DNA of 64,000 nt from Pseudanabaena minima (GTDB lineage Bacteria; Cyanobacteriota; Cyanobacteriia; Pseudanabaenales; Pseudanabaenaceae). Location of the stretch: the NCBI RefSeq assembly GCF_051131155.1, contig NZ_CP159508.1:2604001-2668000 (forward strand). Reading direction: 5' to 3'. The position numbers and the translations under genes were made by a program. Shown here piece after piece: positions 23,868 through 33,094 of the stretch. Numbering within the stretch: the first letter of the stretch is position 1; each line of letters begins with the position of its first letter. Under the pieces are notes generated by a model, which was not told the DNA's origin, searched no databases, and saw only the letters and a program-made list of their open reading frames with translations.

Positions 23868-25205
23868 CTAGACGATTTCGCCAAATAGGTCATAATGATC
23901 GGCGGCGGTGATCTTGACGGAAAACATTGAGCCAAGAGTTGCTTTGCCCAATGGATCGCGGACATAGACAACACCATCAACGTCAGGAGCAAATCTTGCC
24001 GATCGCCCAATTAGTTCACCTGTATCAGGATTTTCTTGCTCGATCAATACATCAACGGTTTTGCCAATTTCTAACTGATTTTTCTTGAACGATATTTCCT
24101 GTTGAGCAGCCATGATGCGATCGCGGCGTTCTTGTTTGACTTCTTCAGGTAATTGGTTAGGTAAATCAAAGGCAGGCGTACCTTCCTCAGCAGAAAAAGT
24201 AAATACACCAACATGATCGAATTCATGCCTTTTCACGAACTCTAATAAATGCTCAAACTGCTCCTCAGTTTCATTGGGGAAGCCAACGATAAAAGTGGTG
24301 CGGGTCACAGCATTAGGCAGTGACACCTTAAGTTGCTCCATGATCTTGTCATTGATCCGCCCTTGCCAAGGACGATTCATTGCTCTTAATACATCGGGAT
24401 GAGAATGCTGCAATGGCAAATCTAGATAAGGAACTACATTGGGGGTGGACTTCATCGCATTGATGACTTTCGGAGTCAAACCTGTAGGATAGGCGTAATG
24501 CATTCTGATCCAAGGCACATCGACTTGCCCAAGGGCAGTTAAAAGCTCAGCAAGGCGAGGCTGACCATAAATATCCAAGCCATAATTAGTGGTAATTTGG
24601 GAAATTAAGATAATTTCTTTGACCCCTTCACTCGCAAGGCGATCGCATTCCGTCACAATCGATTCAATTGATCGAGATCGCTGATCGCCGCGCAAATGCG
24701 GAATAATGCAAAATGCACAACGATAATCACAACCTTCTGCAACACGCACATAAGCTACTGCTTCATTGGTAGTGCGATAGCGTGGCACAGTATCATCAGC
24801 AATATAGGTAGGAACTTGAGTAACTTCTTTGACCCGTTCACCTTTCTCAGCACGTTCAATTACATCGACAATCTTTTGATAGTCACCAGTACCGACAAGG
24901 GCGACGGCTTCAGGAATTTCATCCAGTAGTTCTTGTTGGAAATGTTGCGCCATACACCCAGCAATGACGATGCGTTTGCCCATATCGGCAAGTTCAACCA
25001 ATGTCCGCACGGATTCGCGGCGAGCATCTTCGATAAAGCTACAGGTGTTGACGATCACATAATCAGCAAGCTCTTCGTTGCTATCGACTTGATAACCCGC
25101 TTGCACTAATAAGCCCAACATGTGTTCCGTATCGACGCGGTTCTTTTCACAACCCAAGTGAGAGAAAGCGATCGTGGGTTTGACGGTTTGAACCAGATTG
25201 ACCAT
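23868..25205 (-). CDS. rimO: RimO, ribosomal protein S12 methylthiotransferase
   Basis: This radical-SAM enzyme adds a methylthio group to an aspartate of ribosomal protein S12. It has the N-terminal UPF0004 domain (FSHLGCEKNRVDTEHMLGLL, with cysteines also in VNTCSFIEDA and IAGCMAQ, binding an auxiliary [4Fe-4S] cluster), the radical-SAM motif CDYRCAFC, and a C-terminal TRAM domain (FKKNQLEIGKTVDVLIEQ...). The ATG at 25205 (MVNLVQTVKPTIAFSHLG) places the first motif at the usual distance; a GTG at 25247 would add 14 residues and is less likely. The gene stands alone. Confidence 0.96.
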   Translation of the reverse strand: MVNLVQTVKPTIAFSHLGCEKNRVDTEHMLGLLVQAGYQVDSNEELADYVIVNTCSFIEDARRESVRTLVELADMGKRIVIAGCMAQHFQQELLDEIPEAVALVGTGDYQKIVDVIERAEKGERVKEVTQVPTYIADDTVPRYRTTNEAVAYVRVAEGCDYRCAFCIIPHLRGDQRSRSIESIVTECDRLASEGVKEIILISQITTNYGLDIYGQPRLAELLTALGQVDVPWIRMHYAYPTGLTPKVINAMKSTPNVVPYLDLPLQHSHPDVLRAMNRPWQGRINDKIMEQLKVSLPNAVTRTTFIVGFPNETEEQFEHLLEFVKRHEFDHVGVFTFSAEEGTPAFDLPNQLPEEVKQERRDRIMAAQQEISFKKNQLEIGKTVDVLIEQENPDTGELIGRSARFAPDVDGVVYVRDPLGKATLGSMFSVKITAADHYDLFGEIV

Positions 25206-25328
25206 ATTTGTATTAACGCAATTCTTGGCGCACAAAATTTCAGACACTCTAGCTTAACAAAACTTAAGCACCATGCGATCGCTATGATTGAAACTCCAGC
25301 AATTCTCGTTATAGAGATCGGCTTTTAA

Positions 25329-25383
25329 AAACCGATTTTATTGTTTCCAGCGCCGAAGGCGCTGGAAACAATAAAATCGGTTT
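25329..25383. terminator. Perfect 26-bp palindrome between rimO and the PLD gene
   Basis: Arms run AAACCGATTTTATTGTTTCC-AGCGCC and its exact inverse, with a GAA loop. It lies past the stop of the PLD gene (minus strand, 25401). Confidence 0.75.
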
Positions 25384-25400
25384 AATAATGAGTATCGCTG

Positions 25401-26885
25401 TTAAAACTCCGTCTCGTCAGGCTTTTGCTTAGTTGTGCCTTTAACCCGCTCAGCACAGCTTTTGGAAGTAGCCTGAACTAGTTTAGCAGTAGGTCCAAAG
25501 GTAGCATCTTGATAGAGGCGATCGTATTCCCTTTGATAATGGGCTGCTACAGTCTCATTTTGAATTGCAACTAAAACCTCATCATTAGTATGATTTGCCG
25601 CATTAGTCCAATTGTGTGAACCTGTCAAAACTAGATTACGATCAAGAATCGCGAACTTATGATGCAACGTATCCCCTGACACAAGATTGGGAATACCGAC
25701 AGTTTTAATTGGTTGTTTCCATGCACTACTTTTCCCTGTTTTACAATCTTGAGTAGACTGCAAACCCCACATATCGAGGGTAGAAGAGTAATCACGATAG
25801 GCAAATTGTGGTTCCACTAAGGCTCGAATCTGCATATTTGAGCGTTGGCGCTCTTCGAGAATTGTGGAAATGAATTGGTCGGAGTAGACAAATAGAGCCA
25901 TATCAACATTTTTTTTAGCTCCTGCGATCGCTGTGGCAATTAGTCCATTGCTAGTTTGCTCTCGAGCAGTATCTTCAGGATCTGGAGAAAACTTTATGCG
26001 GATTTGCGCTCCACCAACAATTAGATAATCAATTTTACGGGAAGGTTTTTTAGTGCCAAACAAACTGTCGGGCTTACCATTGGGTCCATCCCCCCACATC
26101 AGATTGAATTCTTTCTTAAACCTTGCGGCAAGTTCTTTGCTATCAATACGCACAAGATTATTAGCATTACCTCTAGTCTGAGGTTTAGTAAAATCACCAT
26201 GAATATCGCTCATGGTCAAATTGGCTGAACCAAATAAAACTATCTGATCATCAATCACCATAAATTTATGGTGCATTAGCCCACTGCCTTTCGAGCCATC
26301 GGCAGTGTCATCAATCCAAGGGACATTGGTAATTTTGATTAACCGCAAACCATCACGACGATCCAGTTCATCTTCACTTAGGCGACCGTCATTGTTAATA
26401 TCGGCAAATTTTTGAAATTCTTGATAGCGACCGCGATCGCGGGGATTTAGCTTCTCAATTTCCTCAGAAGTCAATTCGCTCCAAGCCCGACTATATTTAT
26501 TTTCAAGAATCAGTCGAACATTGACACCCCGCAATCTTGCATCGACGATAGCTTTAGCAATATTTGGTAAGCGTAATTCTTGGACAGCAACATCAAGGCT
26601 AAATTTAGCGTTGCTGACATTATCAATCATTACCCTTTCAAGATTGTCCCCCAAACGCTCGATTTTGCGATATGGATCGGTATATCGAGCAGCCTGATTT
26701 TGATTAAAAAATACTTGAATATTTGGATGCTGTGGTAGGGCAGGAACTATGCCAGACTCAGATTGGCAAGCGTTTACAGCGATCGCAATCAGTAGCATCA
26801 CACTACAGAACAGCAGCCAATGAACCATCTTTCGAGGTAGCGCTCGAAATTGATGATGTAGGCTCGAATAGGTCAGATAACCCAT
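25401..26885 (-). CDS. Phospholipase D-like lipoprotein with an inserted EF-hand
   Basis: This 494-residue protein has two HKD catalytic motifs: HHKFMVIDDQIVLFGSANLT and HHKFAILDRNLVLTGSHNWT. The N-terminus has a hydrophobic helix (WLLFCSVMLLIAIAV) ending in NAC, a lipobox-like site, so the mature enzyme is probably membrane-anchored in the periplasm. Between the N-terminal strand region and the first HKD lies a canonical EF-hand calcium loop, DINNDGRLSEDELD, with Asp/Asn/Asp at positions 1, 3 and 5 and Glu at 12. Substrate could be phospholipid or nucleic acid. An in-frame Met at residue 20 is an alternative start. Calcium control is inference. Confidence 0.88.
   Translation of the reverse strand: MGYLTYSSLHHQFRALPRKMVHWLLFCSVMLLIAIAVNACQSESGIVPALPQHPNIQVFFNQNQAARYTDPYRKIERLGDNLERVMIDNVSNAKFSLDVAVQELRLPNIAKAIVDARLRGVNVRLILENKYSRAWSELTSEEIEKLNPRDRGRYQEFQKFADINNDGRLSEDELDRRDGLRLIKITNVPWIDDTADGSKGSGLMHHKFMVIDDQIVLFGSANLTMSDIHGDFTKPQTRGNANNLVRIDSKELAARFKKEFNLMWGDGPNGKPDSLFGTKKPSRKIDYLIVGGAQIRIKFSPDPEDTAREQTSNGLIATAIAGAKKNVDMALFVYSDQFISTILEERQRSNMQIRALVEPQFAYRDYSSTLDMWGLQSTQDCKTGKSSAWKQPIKTVGIPNLVSGDTLHHKFAILDRNLVLTGSHNWTNAANHTNDEVLVAIQNETVAAHYQREYDRLYQDATFGPTAKLVQATSKSCAERVKGTTKQKPDETEF
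26355..26402 (-). other. EF-hand calcium-loop coding segment inside the PLD gene
   Basis: The twelve-residue loop DINNDGRLSEDE matches the D-x-[DN]-x-D-G-x-[ILV]-x-x-x-E rule. It lies before the first HKD motif in the protein. Confidence 0.75.
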
Positions 26886-26969
26886 ACATGCAAGACTTCA
26901 AATTTTGCAATCCTAGTCTACAGCCTTAGTACGAAATCTAGTCCTTAGTTAGCTAATAATCGCCAATTA

Positions 26970-27158
26970 TTAGCTAACTTGGCTTACTTTACCTTGATCA
27001 ACAGCTTTCATGAGATATTCTAAAGCTTCGTAATCAGGATCAGTAATGTATCCTTGCTCAGAAAGTTCATGGTTAATCATGTTTTCCAGTTCAGGAGTAA
27101 GTCTTTTGATGAGGAGAGCGCGGTTGACTAAGTTTCTGATGACACTCTTGTTATTCAT
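26970..27158 (-). CDS. 62-residue protein of unknown function
   Basis: The protein is helical and soluble: VIRNLVNRALLIKRLTPELENMINHELSEQGYITDPDYEALEYLMKAVDQGKV. The pattern 'LT...E..I...L...G.I...DYEALE.L..A...G.V' is common in small cyanobacterial proteins of unknown role, near phycobilisome or stress genes. No catalytic motif is visible. It is the only coding candidate between the PLD gene and YkgJ. Confidence 0.7.
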   Translation of the reverse strand: MNNKSVIRNLVNRALLIKRLTPELENMINHELSEQGYITDPDYEALEYLMKAVDQGKVSQVS

Positions 27159-27367
27159 GATCTTTTACTAGGCGTATATTGAAATAAGGACAGAACTAGA
27201 GAAGTAATTTCTGTTGGAGTGATGACAAATCTCGATTGACTTGATGTATATTCACTCTTTTAGGACTATCTCCATAACAATAAGTTTCCGCCAAAATCAA
27301 AGCTTCAGATGTGACTTGTATCTGTAGATAGATGTGACTCTCATATATATATGTAGGTGATCACAGT

Positions 27368-27412
27368 CACAAAAAGAGATGGCGGCGCGAAGCGCCGCCA
27401 TCTCTTTTTGTC
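27368..27412. terminator. GC-rich perfect palindrome at the YkgJ 3' end
   Basis: ACAAAAAGAGATGGCGGCGC and its inverse flank GAA. The palindrome touches the end of the YkgJ coding region (27411). Upstream, 27159-27367 holds no gene, only AT-rich sequence. Confidence 0.75.
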
Positions 27413-27764
27413 ACGTAGCACTAATTGCTTGCTCAAAGCGCAATAGTTCTAATGAACGATCGCCATAAATCGACTCAATATTTTCTTCGCAACAGGCGAT
27501 CGCAAAGTCATCTAGCTCTTCTGGCTCAACACCAAACATGTCATAAAAAGTATCAGGTTCCACTCGACAAAATCGAGGTCTTTGATCATAGATAGCACAA
27601 CTGCGATTAAGGTGATCGAAGTTAATACACCAGCCATCGCTACCTACCATGCTCAAATATTGTTGCAGCTCGGCAGCAGTGAGGTAATCTGCAAGGTCAG
27701 GGCGCTCACTCGGATCGAGATGACAGCATGCGCCACAGCCACTAATACATTGCCAAGTTGCCAT
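27411..27764 (-). CDS. YkgJ-type cysteine-cluster protein
   Basis: The 117-residue protein has the CxxxCxxCC-type N-terminal cluster CISGCGACC, a CINFD strand and the closing RSCAIYDQRPRFCRV. These cysteines are the putative metal or Fe-S ligands of the YkgJ/UPF0153 family, whose biochemical role is unknown. The tail has an unusual CCEE. It lies between hairpins at 27368 and 27778, so it is an isolated transcription unit. Confidence 0.88.
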   Translation of the reverse strand: MATWQCISGCGACCHLDPSERPDLADYLTAAELQQYLSMVGSDGWCINFDHLNRSCAIYDQRPRFCRVEPDTFYDMFGVEPEELDDFAIACCEENIESIYGDRSLELLRFEQAISAT

Positions 27765-27777
27765 TTCGTTAGTTTTT

Positions 27778-27826
27778 TATAGTGAAAGAAAAGTTGGTGC
27801 TTTGCACCAACTTTTCTTTCACTATA
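27778..27826. terminator. Perfect palindrome between YkgJ and the hydrolase gene
   Basis: TATAGTGAAAGAAAAGTTGG plus TGC and its exact inverse flank TTT. The hydrolase gene (minus strand) ends at 27822 inside the right arm. Confidence 0.75.
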
Positions 27827-28712
27827 AAGTTAATTCATACCAATCTCGAATTAATTTATTCACGACTTGGGGACTTTCATCGTGGGGGCAATGCCCTGCA
27901 TTAATGTAATGCTCAGTAAGTGATGGATAAAACTCACGAAATTTTGCACCCCTAGCACGGGAATTCATCCAAGGATCACCTTCACCCCAAATCGTCATTA
28001 AGGGACAAGTCATCGCTCCCAACAACTCATCGACTTTTTTACCTTGCGGAGTACTAAATACTGATGCAAAAACCTGTGCAGCCCCCTGATCGCAAGATGG
28101 ACGATAAATCTCTTCGACTAATTGATCGGTAACGGCAGATTGATCTAAATAAACTTTTTTGAGGGTGCTACGAATGCGCGATTTTTGGCGGACAAAGGTA
28201 AATAGTAATTGATTTGCCCAAGGCTGGCGCAAAACTTTCTGCAAGGCTGGGGCGATCGCTTTTTGGATTGGATTGACTTTTTTAGCCCCAAGGGGATTAG
28301 TATCTGTAAATGGTCCCGCACTATTGAGCAAGATCACACCCGCTACTGATTGCGGATAATCGGCAGCTACACATAACGCAGAATAACCACCAAGGGAATT
28401 GCCCGCAATTACGGTTGGTCGTTTAACTTGTTCGGTAATAAAATCGTGGAGCTGATCCCGCCAAAGATAGCCGCTATATTGCCATGCAGGCTTTTGCGAT
28501 CGCCCAAAGCCTAACAAATCAATCGCATATACTTCAAACTCTTGACTAAGTTCCGAGATATTCTTGCGCCAGTGATCGGTGGATGCGCCAAACCCATGCA
28601 CTAAGAGCAAAGGTGGACGCTGAGCATTATTTCCCGCTTTGACAAAATAAATTTTTTGTTCTCGCCACAGCCAGTATTGACCAGCGATCGCTTCAGTACT
28701 TGTTAAAACCAT
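27822..28712 (-). CDS. Alpha/beta-hydrolase
   Basis: At 296 residues it has the oxyanion motif LLLVHGFGAS (about 36-44), the nucleophile elbow GNSLGG with Ser106, a WGEGDPW segment holding the acid, and a late NAGHCPHDE with the catalytic His. The order Ser-Asp-His is complete. No signal peptide is present, so it is cytoplasmic. The family includes esterases, haloalkane dehalogenase-like and chlorophyll/pheophytin-related enzymes in cyanobacteria, and the substrate cannot be told. Confidence 0.88.
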   Translation of the reverse strand: MVLTSTEAIAGQYWLWREQKIYFVKAGNNAQRPPLLLVHGFGASTDHWRKNISELSQEFEVYAIDLLGFGRSQKPAWQYSGYLWRDQLHDFITEQVKRPTVIAGNSLGGYSALCVAADYPQSVAGVILLNSAGPFTDTNPLGAKKVNPIQKAIAPALQKVLRQPWANQLLFTFVRQKSRIRSTLKKVYLDQSAVTDQLVEEIYRPSCDQGAAQVFASVFSTPQGKKVDELLGAMTCPLMTIWGEGDPWMNSRARGAKFREFYPSLTEHYINAGHCPHDESPQVVNKLIRDWYELTL

Positions 28713-28737
28713 CTAACCTCAAAACCCTCTTGCTTAC

Positions 28738-28770
28738 AAAGAAAGGGAGCGCAACGCGCTCCCTTTTTCT
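28738..28770. terminator. Terminator of the pst operon
   Basis: AAAGAAAGGGAGCGC-AAC-GCGCTCCCTTTTT lies just downstream of pstB on the minus strand and ends in a run of A/T on both sides. Confidence 0.8.
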
Positions 28771-28793
28771 ATGTTAATCTCAAGCTTTAGATT

Positions 28794-29609
28794 TTATCCA
28801 AATCTGCCGCTAATGTATTCCTCAGTGGCTACTTGCTTCGGACTGCTGAAAATAATTGAAGTACGATCAATTTCTACCAACTTGCCCATCCGCTTGCCAT
28901 TGTCAGCAAGCTCGGTATTAAAGAAAGCAGTCATATCAGCCGATCGCGATGCTTGTTGCATGTTGTGGGTCACGATAATCAGCGTAAATTTTTGCTTTAA
29001 TTCCTGCATTAATTCTTCAATGCGAAGGGTGGAGATCGGGTCAAGCGCTGAGCATGGCTCATCCATCAAGATTACCTGTGGCTCAACGGCGATCGCACGA
29101 GCGATACAAAGACGTTGTTGCTGTCCACCAGAAAGAGCCAGACCACTCTCATTCAGTTTGTCTTTTACCTCATCCCAAATTGCTGCTGATCGCAATGATT
29201 TTTCCACCAAATCATCCATGTCCTTCTTAGAACCCTTAAAGCCATTAATTCTTGGACCAAAGGCAATATTTTCATAGATTGACTTTGGAAATGGGTTAGG
29301 ACGTTGGAATACCATGCCAATATGACGACGCACTGCCACGGCATCAATCTTCGGATCATAAAGATTATGACCATTGAAGGTGATTTTTCCTTTCACCCTC
29401 GCACCTTCGATTAAATCATTAAGGCGGTTAAAGCATCGCAAAATTGTACTTTTGCCACAGCCAGAAGGACCAATGAAAGCCGTAATTTGATTTTTGTAAA
29501 TTTCTAGATTTACTCCTGCCACGGCTGGAGTATTTGAACTGTAGAAAACATTAACGTCCTCTGCAATCAATATTGACTCATGTTCGGCTTGCTTGTCACT
29601 TAAATTCAT
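28794..29609 (-). CDS. pstB: PstB, phosphate ABC-transporter ATPase
   Basis: This 271-residue protein is the ATPase of the high-affinity phosphate importer: Walker A GPSGCGKST, ABC signature LSGGQQQRL, Walker B VILMDEPCSALD, switch His in IVTHNM. VFQRPNPFPKSIYENIAFGPR is characteristic of PstB. It is last in the minus-strand operon pstS-pstC-pstA-pstB, 47 bp after pstA. Confidence 0.97.
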   Translation of the reverse strand: MNLSDKQAEHESILIAEDVNVFYSSNTPAVAGVNLEIYKNQITAFIGPSGCGKSTILRCFNRLNDLIEGARVKGKITFNGHNLYDPKIDAVAVRRHIGMVFQRPNPFPKSIYENIAFGPRINGFKGSKKDMDDLVEKSLRSAAIWDEVKDKLNESGLALSGGQQQRLCIARAIAVEPQVILMDEPCSALDPISTLRIEELMQELKQKFTLIIVTHNMQQASRSADMTAFFNTELADNGKRMGKLVEIDRTSIIFSSPKQVATEEYISGRFG

Positions 29610-29656
29610 TGTAAAAAACCAAATTCGTTAGATTTATTCTTGTCGAATACTCTGGA

Positions 29657-30628
29657 TTACTGAAAGCGATTGCGGAGGAAAATCGCCACTAAGTTCATAC
29701 CTAAAACCAGAAATAGCAGCACTACGATCCCCGCCGAAGCAAGCGTTTGAAATTCTGGTTTCGGATCGCCAACCCACTCATAGATTTGGTAAGGCAGAAC
29801 AGAAAAGAAGTTGTCGTTTGACCATAATGTATCGGTAAATACATCTCCTATTTTACCACTGAATAAAGCTCCAAAGTTGATAGGAGAAGCTTTGGGGTCA
29901 AATAAAACCGTACCAGCACCCAAAACCACAATTGGGGCAGTCTCACCAATACCTCTAGAAGAAGAAATAATTACCGCAGTCAAAATACCTGGTAAAGCGG
30001 CAGGTAGAACGTGATGGCGAATTGTTTGCCACTTAGTTGCGCCGACCCCATAGGATGCTTGGCGGACTGATTGCGGAACGGCACGGATTGCTTCTCTAGA
30101 AATAACAATTACTGGTGGCAAAATCAGTAAAGTAATCGTCAAAATCCCTGTCACTAGCACAGCGCGACCACTATATAAACCGCGTACAAATAGTCCTAGC
30201 CCTAATAATCCATAAATAATCGATGGAATACCAGCTAAGTTGTAAATATTTAGCTCGATTAACTCTGACAACCAATTCTTTTTGGCATATTCTTCTAAAT
30301 AAATTGCTGAGCTAACTCCAAGGGGGACTACTAACAGCAATACATAAGCAAGCATCCAGATCGAGCCAAGAATTGCAGCTTTATATCCAGACTCCAGTGG
30401 ACGACGAGAGGGATAATTTTGAAATAAATCCCAGTTCAATCGACTAGAGGCATCACTAAATACGTCGAAAATTAAGAAAGCGAGAATAATTAATCCAAGG
30501 GATGTGGCAAAAATGCAGAAAGCTGCAAATATTTTTCCCCATAATTGCCTTGACTCAAGCTTTGGTTCAAATTTTGACTCGCTAGATTGCCCGTCAATAT
30601 TTTCTAAGATGTCTAACCCTTTACTCAT
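29657..30628 (-). CDS. pstA: PstA, phosphate ABC-transporter permease
   Basis: This 323-residue inner-membrane permease has six or more helices and the EAA loop EAIRAVPQSVRQASYGVGATKWQTIRHHVLP that docks on PstB. It is paired with PstC; the coding sequences overlap by 8 bp, indicating coupled translation. The N-terminal ~35 residues are hydrophilic. Confidence 0.96.
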   Translation of the reverse strand: MSKGLDILENIDGQSSESKFEPKLESRQLWGKIFAAFCIFATSLGLIILAFLIFDVFSDASSRLNWDLFQNYPSRRPLESGYKAAILGSIWMLAYVLLLVVPLGVSSAIYLEEYAKKNWLSELIELNIYNLAGIPSIIYGLLGLGLFVRGLYSGRAVLVTGILTITLLILPPVIVISREAIRAVPQSVRQASYGVGATKWQTIRHHVLPAALPGILTAVIISSSRGIGETAPIVVLGAGTVLFDPKASPINFGALFSGKIGDVFTDTLWSNDNFFSVLPYQIYEWVGDPKPEFQTLASAGIVVLLFLVLGMNLVAIFLRNRFQ

Positions 30629-31583
30629 AGGTTTCTTGGAATCGTTTGCTAATTTGCTTGCTGATAATATTAAGAAGAAGCGTGATCAGAAATAGCGTCA
30701 TCCCAACTGCAAAGAGAGCTTGGTATTCGACGCTGCCAACTCTTGAGTCGCCCTTGGCAACTTGAGCGATATAAGCGGTCATGGTGCCAACTGTTTGTCT
30801 AGGATCGAGAGTTAGCACTGGACGTTGCCCCGCAGCGATCGCCACAATCATTGTTTCTCCAACTGCACGGGATATACCCAAAATAATTGCAGCACAAATA
30901 CCTGACAAGGCGGCTGGAAAAACAACTGTAGTAGCAACTTCTTTTTTTGTGGAGCCAAGTCCATAAGCTGCTTCGCGCAAAGCTCTGGGTACGGCGAGCA
31001 TCGCATCAGTACTAATCGATGCGATCGTGGGGATAATCATCACACCCATAATCAAACCTGCACTGAGAGCGTTAAACCCGTTTAATCCGGGAATGATTTT
31101 GGCAAGGATTGGGGTAATGAATGTCAGTGCAAAGTAGCCATACACAACCGTAGGTACGCCAGCCAATAATTCAATTATGGGGCGAAATATCTTACCCACC
31201 TTTGGTGATGCATACTCTGACAAATAGACGGCGGTTGCTAAGCCTAAAGGTGTTGCTACCAACATGGCAATTAGCGCCACCATAATTGTGCCGTTCACAG
31301 TTGGCCAGACGCAAAAACTTTTCTCGGCAAATTGAGGAGCCCAACTACAGCTATAGTTGCCATTTTCTAAGATTTTGCCAAATAAAAACTCACCAATGCT
31401 AGCCTTGCCAAAAAAACTGACCGTTTCTGAGGCTAATACATAAATGATTGCCACTGTAGTCAGCACAGAAATAAAAGCACAAAAAAGCAACGCATAGCCG
31501 ATCGCACTTTCTTTGATATTGCGATCACGGCGTTGATAAAGATCGAGATCTTCGACTGGAGGGGGAATTACTGGACTTGTCAT
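30621..31583 (-). CDS. pstC: PstC, phosphate ABC-transporter permease
   Basis: This 320-residue permease has an N-terminal membrane helix after 28 residues and the EAA loop DAMLAVPRALREAAYGLGSTKKEVATTVVFP. A large periplasmic loop with three cysteines (NYSCSWAPQFAEKSFCVW) is present between helices 1 and 2. It is the second gene of the operon, 82 bp after pstS and overlapping pstA. Confidence 0.96.
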   Translation of the reverse strand: MTSPVIPPPVEDLDLYQRRDRNIKESAIGYALLFCAFISVLTTVAIIYVLASETVSFFGKASIGEFLFGKILENGNYSCSWAPQFAEKSFCVWPTVNGTIMVALIAMLVATPLGLATAVYLSEYASPKVGKIFRPIIELLAGVPTVVYGYFALTFITPILAKIIPGLNGFNALSAGLIMGVMIIPTIASISTDAMLAVPRALREAAYGLGSTKKEVATTVVFPAALSGICAAIILGISRAVGETMIVAIAAGQRPVLTLDPRQTVGTMTAYIAQVAKGDSRVGSVEYQALFAVGMTLFLITLLLNIISKQISKRFQETYE

Positions 31584-31665
31584 AAAGGTTCCTAATCAAG
31601 TACATCAAAAGTCAAAGCCCCCCATCAAAATAGAGAGGAGGGCTCAGCTCAAAACTAACTCAAAA

Positions 31666-32763
31666 TTACTTCAAGTCCTTAGCCAACAATTCAGCGATCG
31701 GTACGCCAGCTTCAGCATCCATAAAGGTTGTACCTACCTTGGCAGAAGATACGCGCTCCAAGATTTTAGGCATTGCGTCAGCAGGAAGAGGCACATAGCC
31801 TACTTCTTTAACAACCTTAAGATCCTTGTAATAGTAGTCAACAAAAGCCTTTACTTCAGGACGAGCAAGGGATTTTTTGCTAACGTAAATGAACAGAGGA
31901 CGAGATAGTGGTGTGTATTTACCACTGTTGATATTCTCAGCAGTTGGAGCCACACAACCCTTACCACCATCGACTTCAAGAGCAGTCAAAGTTTTAGCAT
32001 TTTCTTCAAAGTAAGCAACCCCAAAGAAGCCCATTGCGCCTTTACTACCTTGAACACCTTTAATGGTGATATTGTCATCTTCGCTAGGTTGGTAATCCTT
32101 ACGAATCACTTTCGACTTCTTATTGATGGCTTCGGTGAAGTAGTCAAATGTACCAGAGTCAGCACCAGCACCAAACAAGGCTAGTGGCTCATTAGGGAAA
32201 TCAGGACGCACTTGATTCCAGTTGGTGACTTTACCCTCAGAGTCAGGACTCCAAATTGTGTTGAGTTCCTTAGTGGTCAAGCACTTTGCCCAAGTATTTT
32301 CTTTGTTAACAACTACAGTCAGACCATCAATAGCAATGGGTAACTCGACAAATTCGACCCCATTCTTTTTGCAGTCTTCAGCTTCAGCTTTCTTAATGGG
32401 ACGAGAAGCGTTAGAAATATCAATATCTCCAGCGCAGAATTTCTTGAAGCCACCGCCAGTACCACTTGTACCAACAGGAACTTTTACGCCAGGGTTAGAT
32501 TTTGCGAAGTCTTCAGCAACAGCTTTGCTAACTGGAGCAACGGTACTAGAACCATCAATTGTGATGTTACCAGATAGACTAGAAGCTGCTGGTGCAGGAT
32601 CTTTCATCGCCGTTGTTTGTGTCGCTGCGGGGGTAGTTGCAGTTGCACCAGTTGTGGGGGTTGTGGGGGTGCTGCTACCGCTACAAGACGCTAGCGCTGA
32701 GGCAAGTGTAACACCAGCTACAAACTTGACTACACTACGATTGATACTCTTTTTAGACATCAT
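31666..32763 (-). CDS. pstS: PstS, phosphate-binding lipoprotein
   Basis: This 365-residue protein has an N-terminal signal (VVKFVAGVTLASALASC) with lipobox LASC, then a Thr/Pro-rich linker to about residue 60. The phosphate-binding fold follows with NITIDGSSTVAPVSKAV, GTSGTGGGFKKFC and GADSGTFDYF. The last three phrases carry the Ser/Thr/Gly contacts to phosphate. It is exported and lipid-anchored. It is the first gene of the pst operon, and a Pho box lies about 90 bp upstream. Confidence 0.96.
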   Translation of the reverse strand: MMSKKSINRSVVKFVAGVTLASALASCSGSSTPTTPTTGATATTPAATQTTAMKDPAPAASSLSGNITIDGSSTVAPVSKAVAEDFAKSNPGVKVPVGTSGTGGGFKKFCAGDIDISNASRPIKKAEAEDCKKNGVEFVELPIAIDGLTVVVNKENTWAKCLTTKELNTIWSPDSEGKVTNWNQVRPDFPNEPLALFGAGADSGTFDYFTEAINKKSKVIRKDYQPSEDDNITIKGVQGSKGAMGFFGVAYFEENAKTLTALEVDGGKGCVAPTAENINSGKYTPLSRPLFIYVSKKSLARPEVKAFVDYYYKDLKVVKEVGYVPLPADAMPKILERVSSAKVGTTFMDAEAGVPIAELLAKDLK

Positions 32764-32851
32764 AGAAATCTTACTGCGATTATATCTGTTACGGTTGACT
32801 AGGCATTTAAACTAGATAAGATTGATACTAAACTGCATCCGTCAACACAAG

Positions 32852-32880
32852 GTTAAGGGATGTTAAAGATGCAGTTAAGT
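32852..32880 (-). promoter_or_regulatory. Pho box (SphR/PhoB-type direct repeats) upstream of pstS
   Basis: Read on the minus strand there are three CTTAAC-type repeats: CTTAAC, TTTAAC and CTTAACCT, spaced 12 and 10 bp apart. That is close to the 11-bp spacing of cyanobacterial Pho boxes with consensus CTTAACCT. It sits about 90 bp upstream of the pstS start. Binding by the phosphate response regulator is inferred. Confidence 0.7.
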
Positions 32881-33021
32881 TTAGTTTGCCAAAAAGTTTT
32901 TACGTCAAGATTAATTAACAATAAGGAGACAAAAAGGGGGGTTATTAGCTTATCTTTCCCGTTTTGTCTGCTAGCCATAATGCCTATTTATAGCTATAGC
33001 CACGTAATATTGGGGCAAATC

Positions 33022-33066
33022 AAACCCCAAATCGTGTGAAGTGTTACCTCACACAATTTGGGGTTT
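33022..33066. repeat. Hairpin upstream of the phytase-like gene
   Basis: AAACCCCAAATCGTGTGA pairs with TCACACAATTTGGGGTTT around AGTGTTACC. It lies between divergent pstS and the esterase gene, so it is not an obvious terminator. Confidence 0.65.
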
Positions 33067-33094
33067 ACGTCCTAACAAGAATGACAACAGCTAT

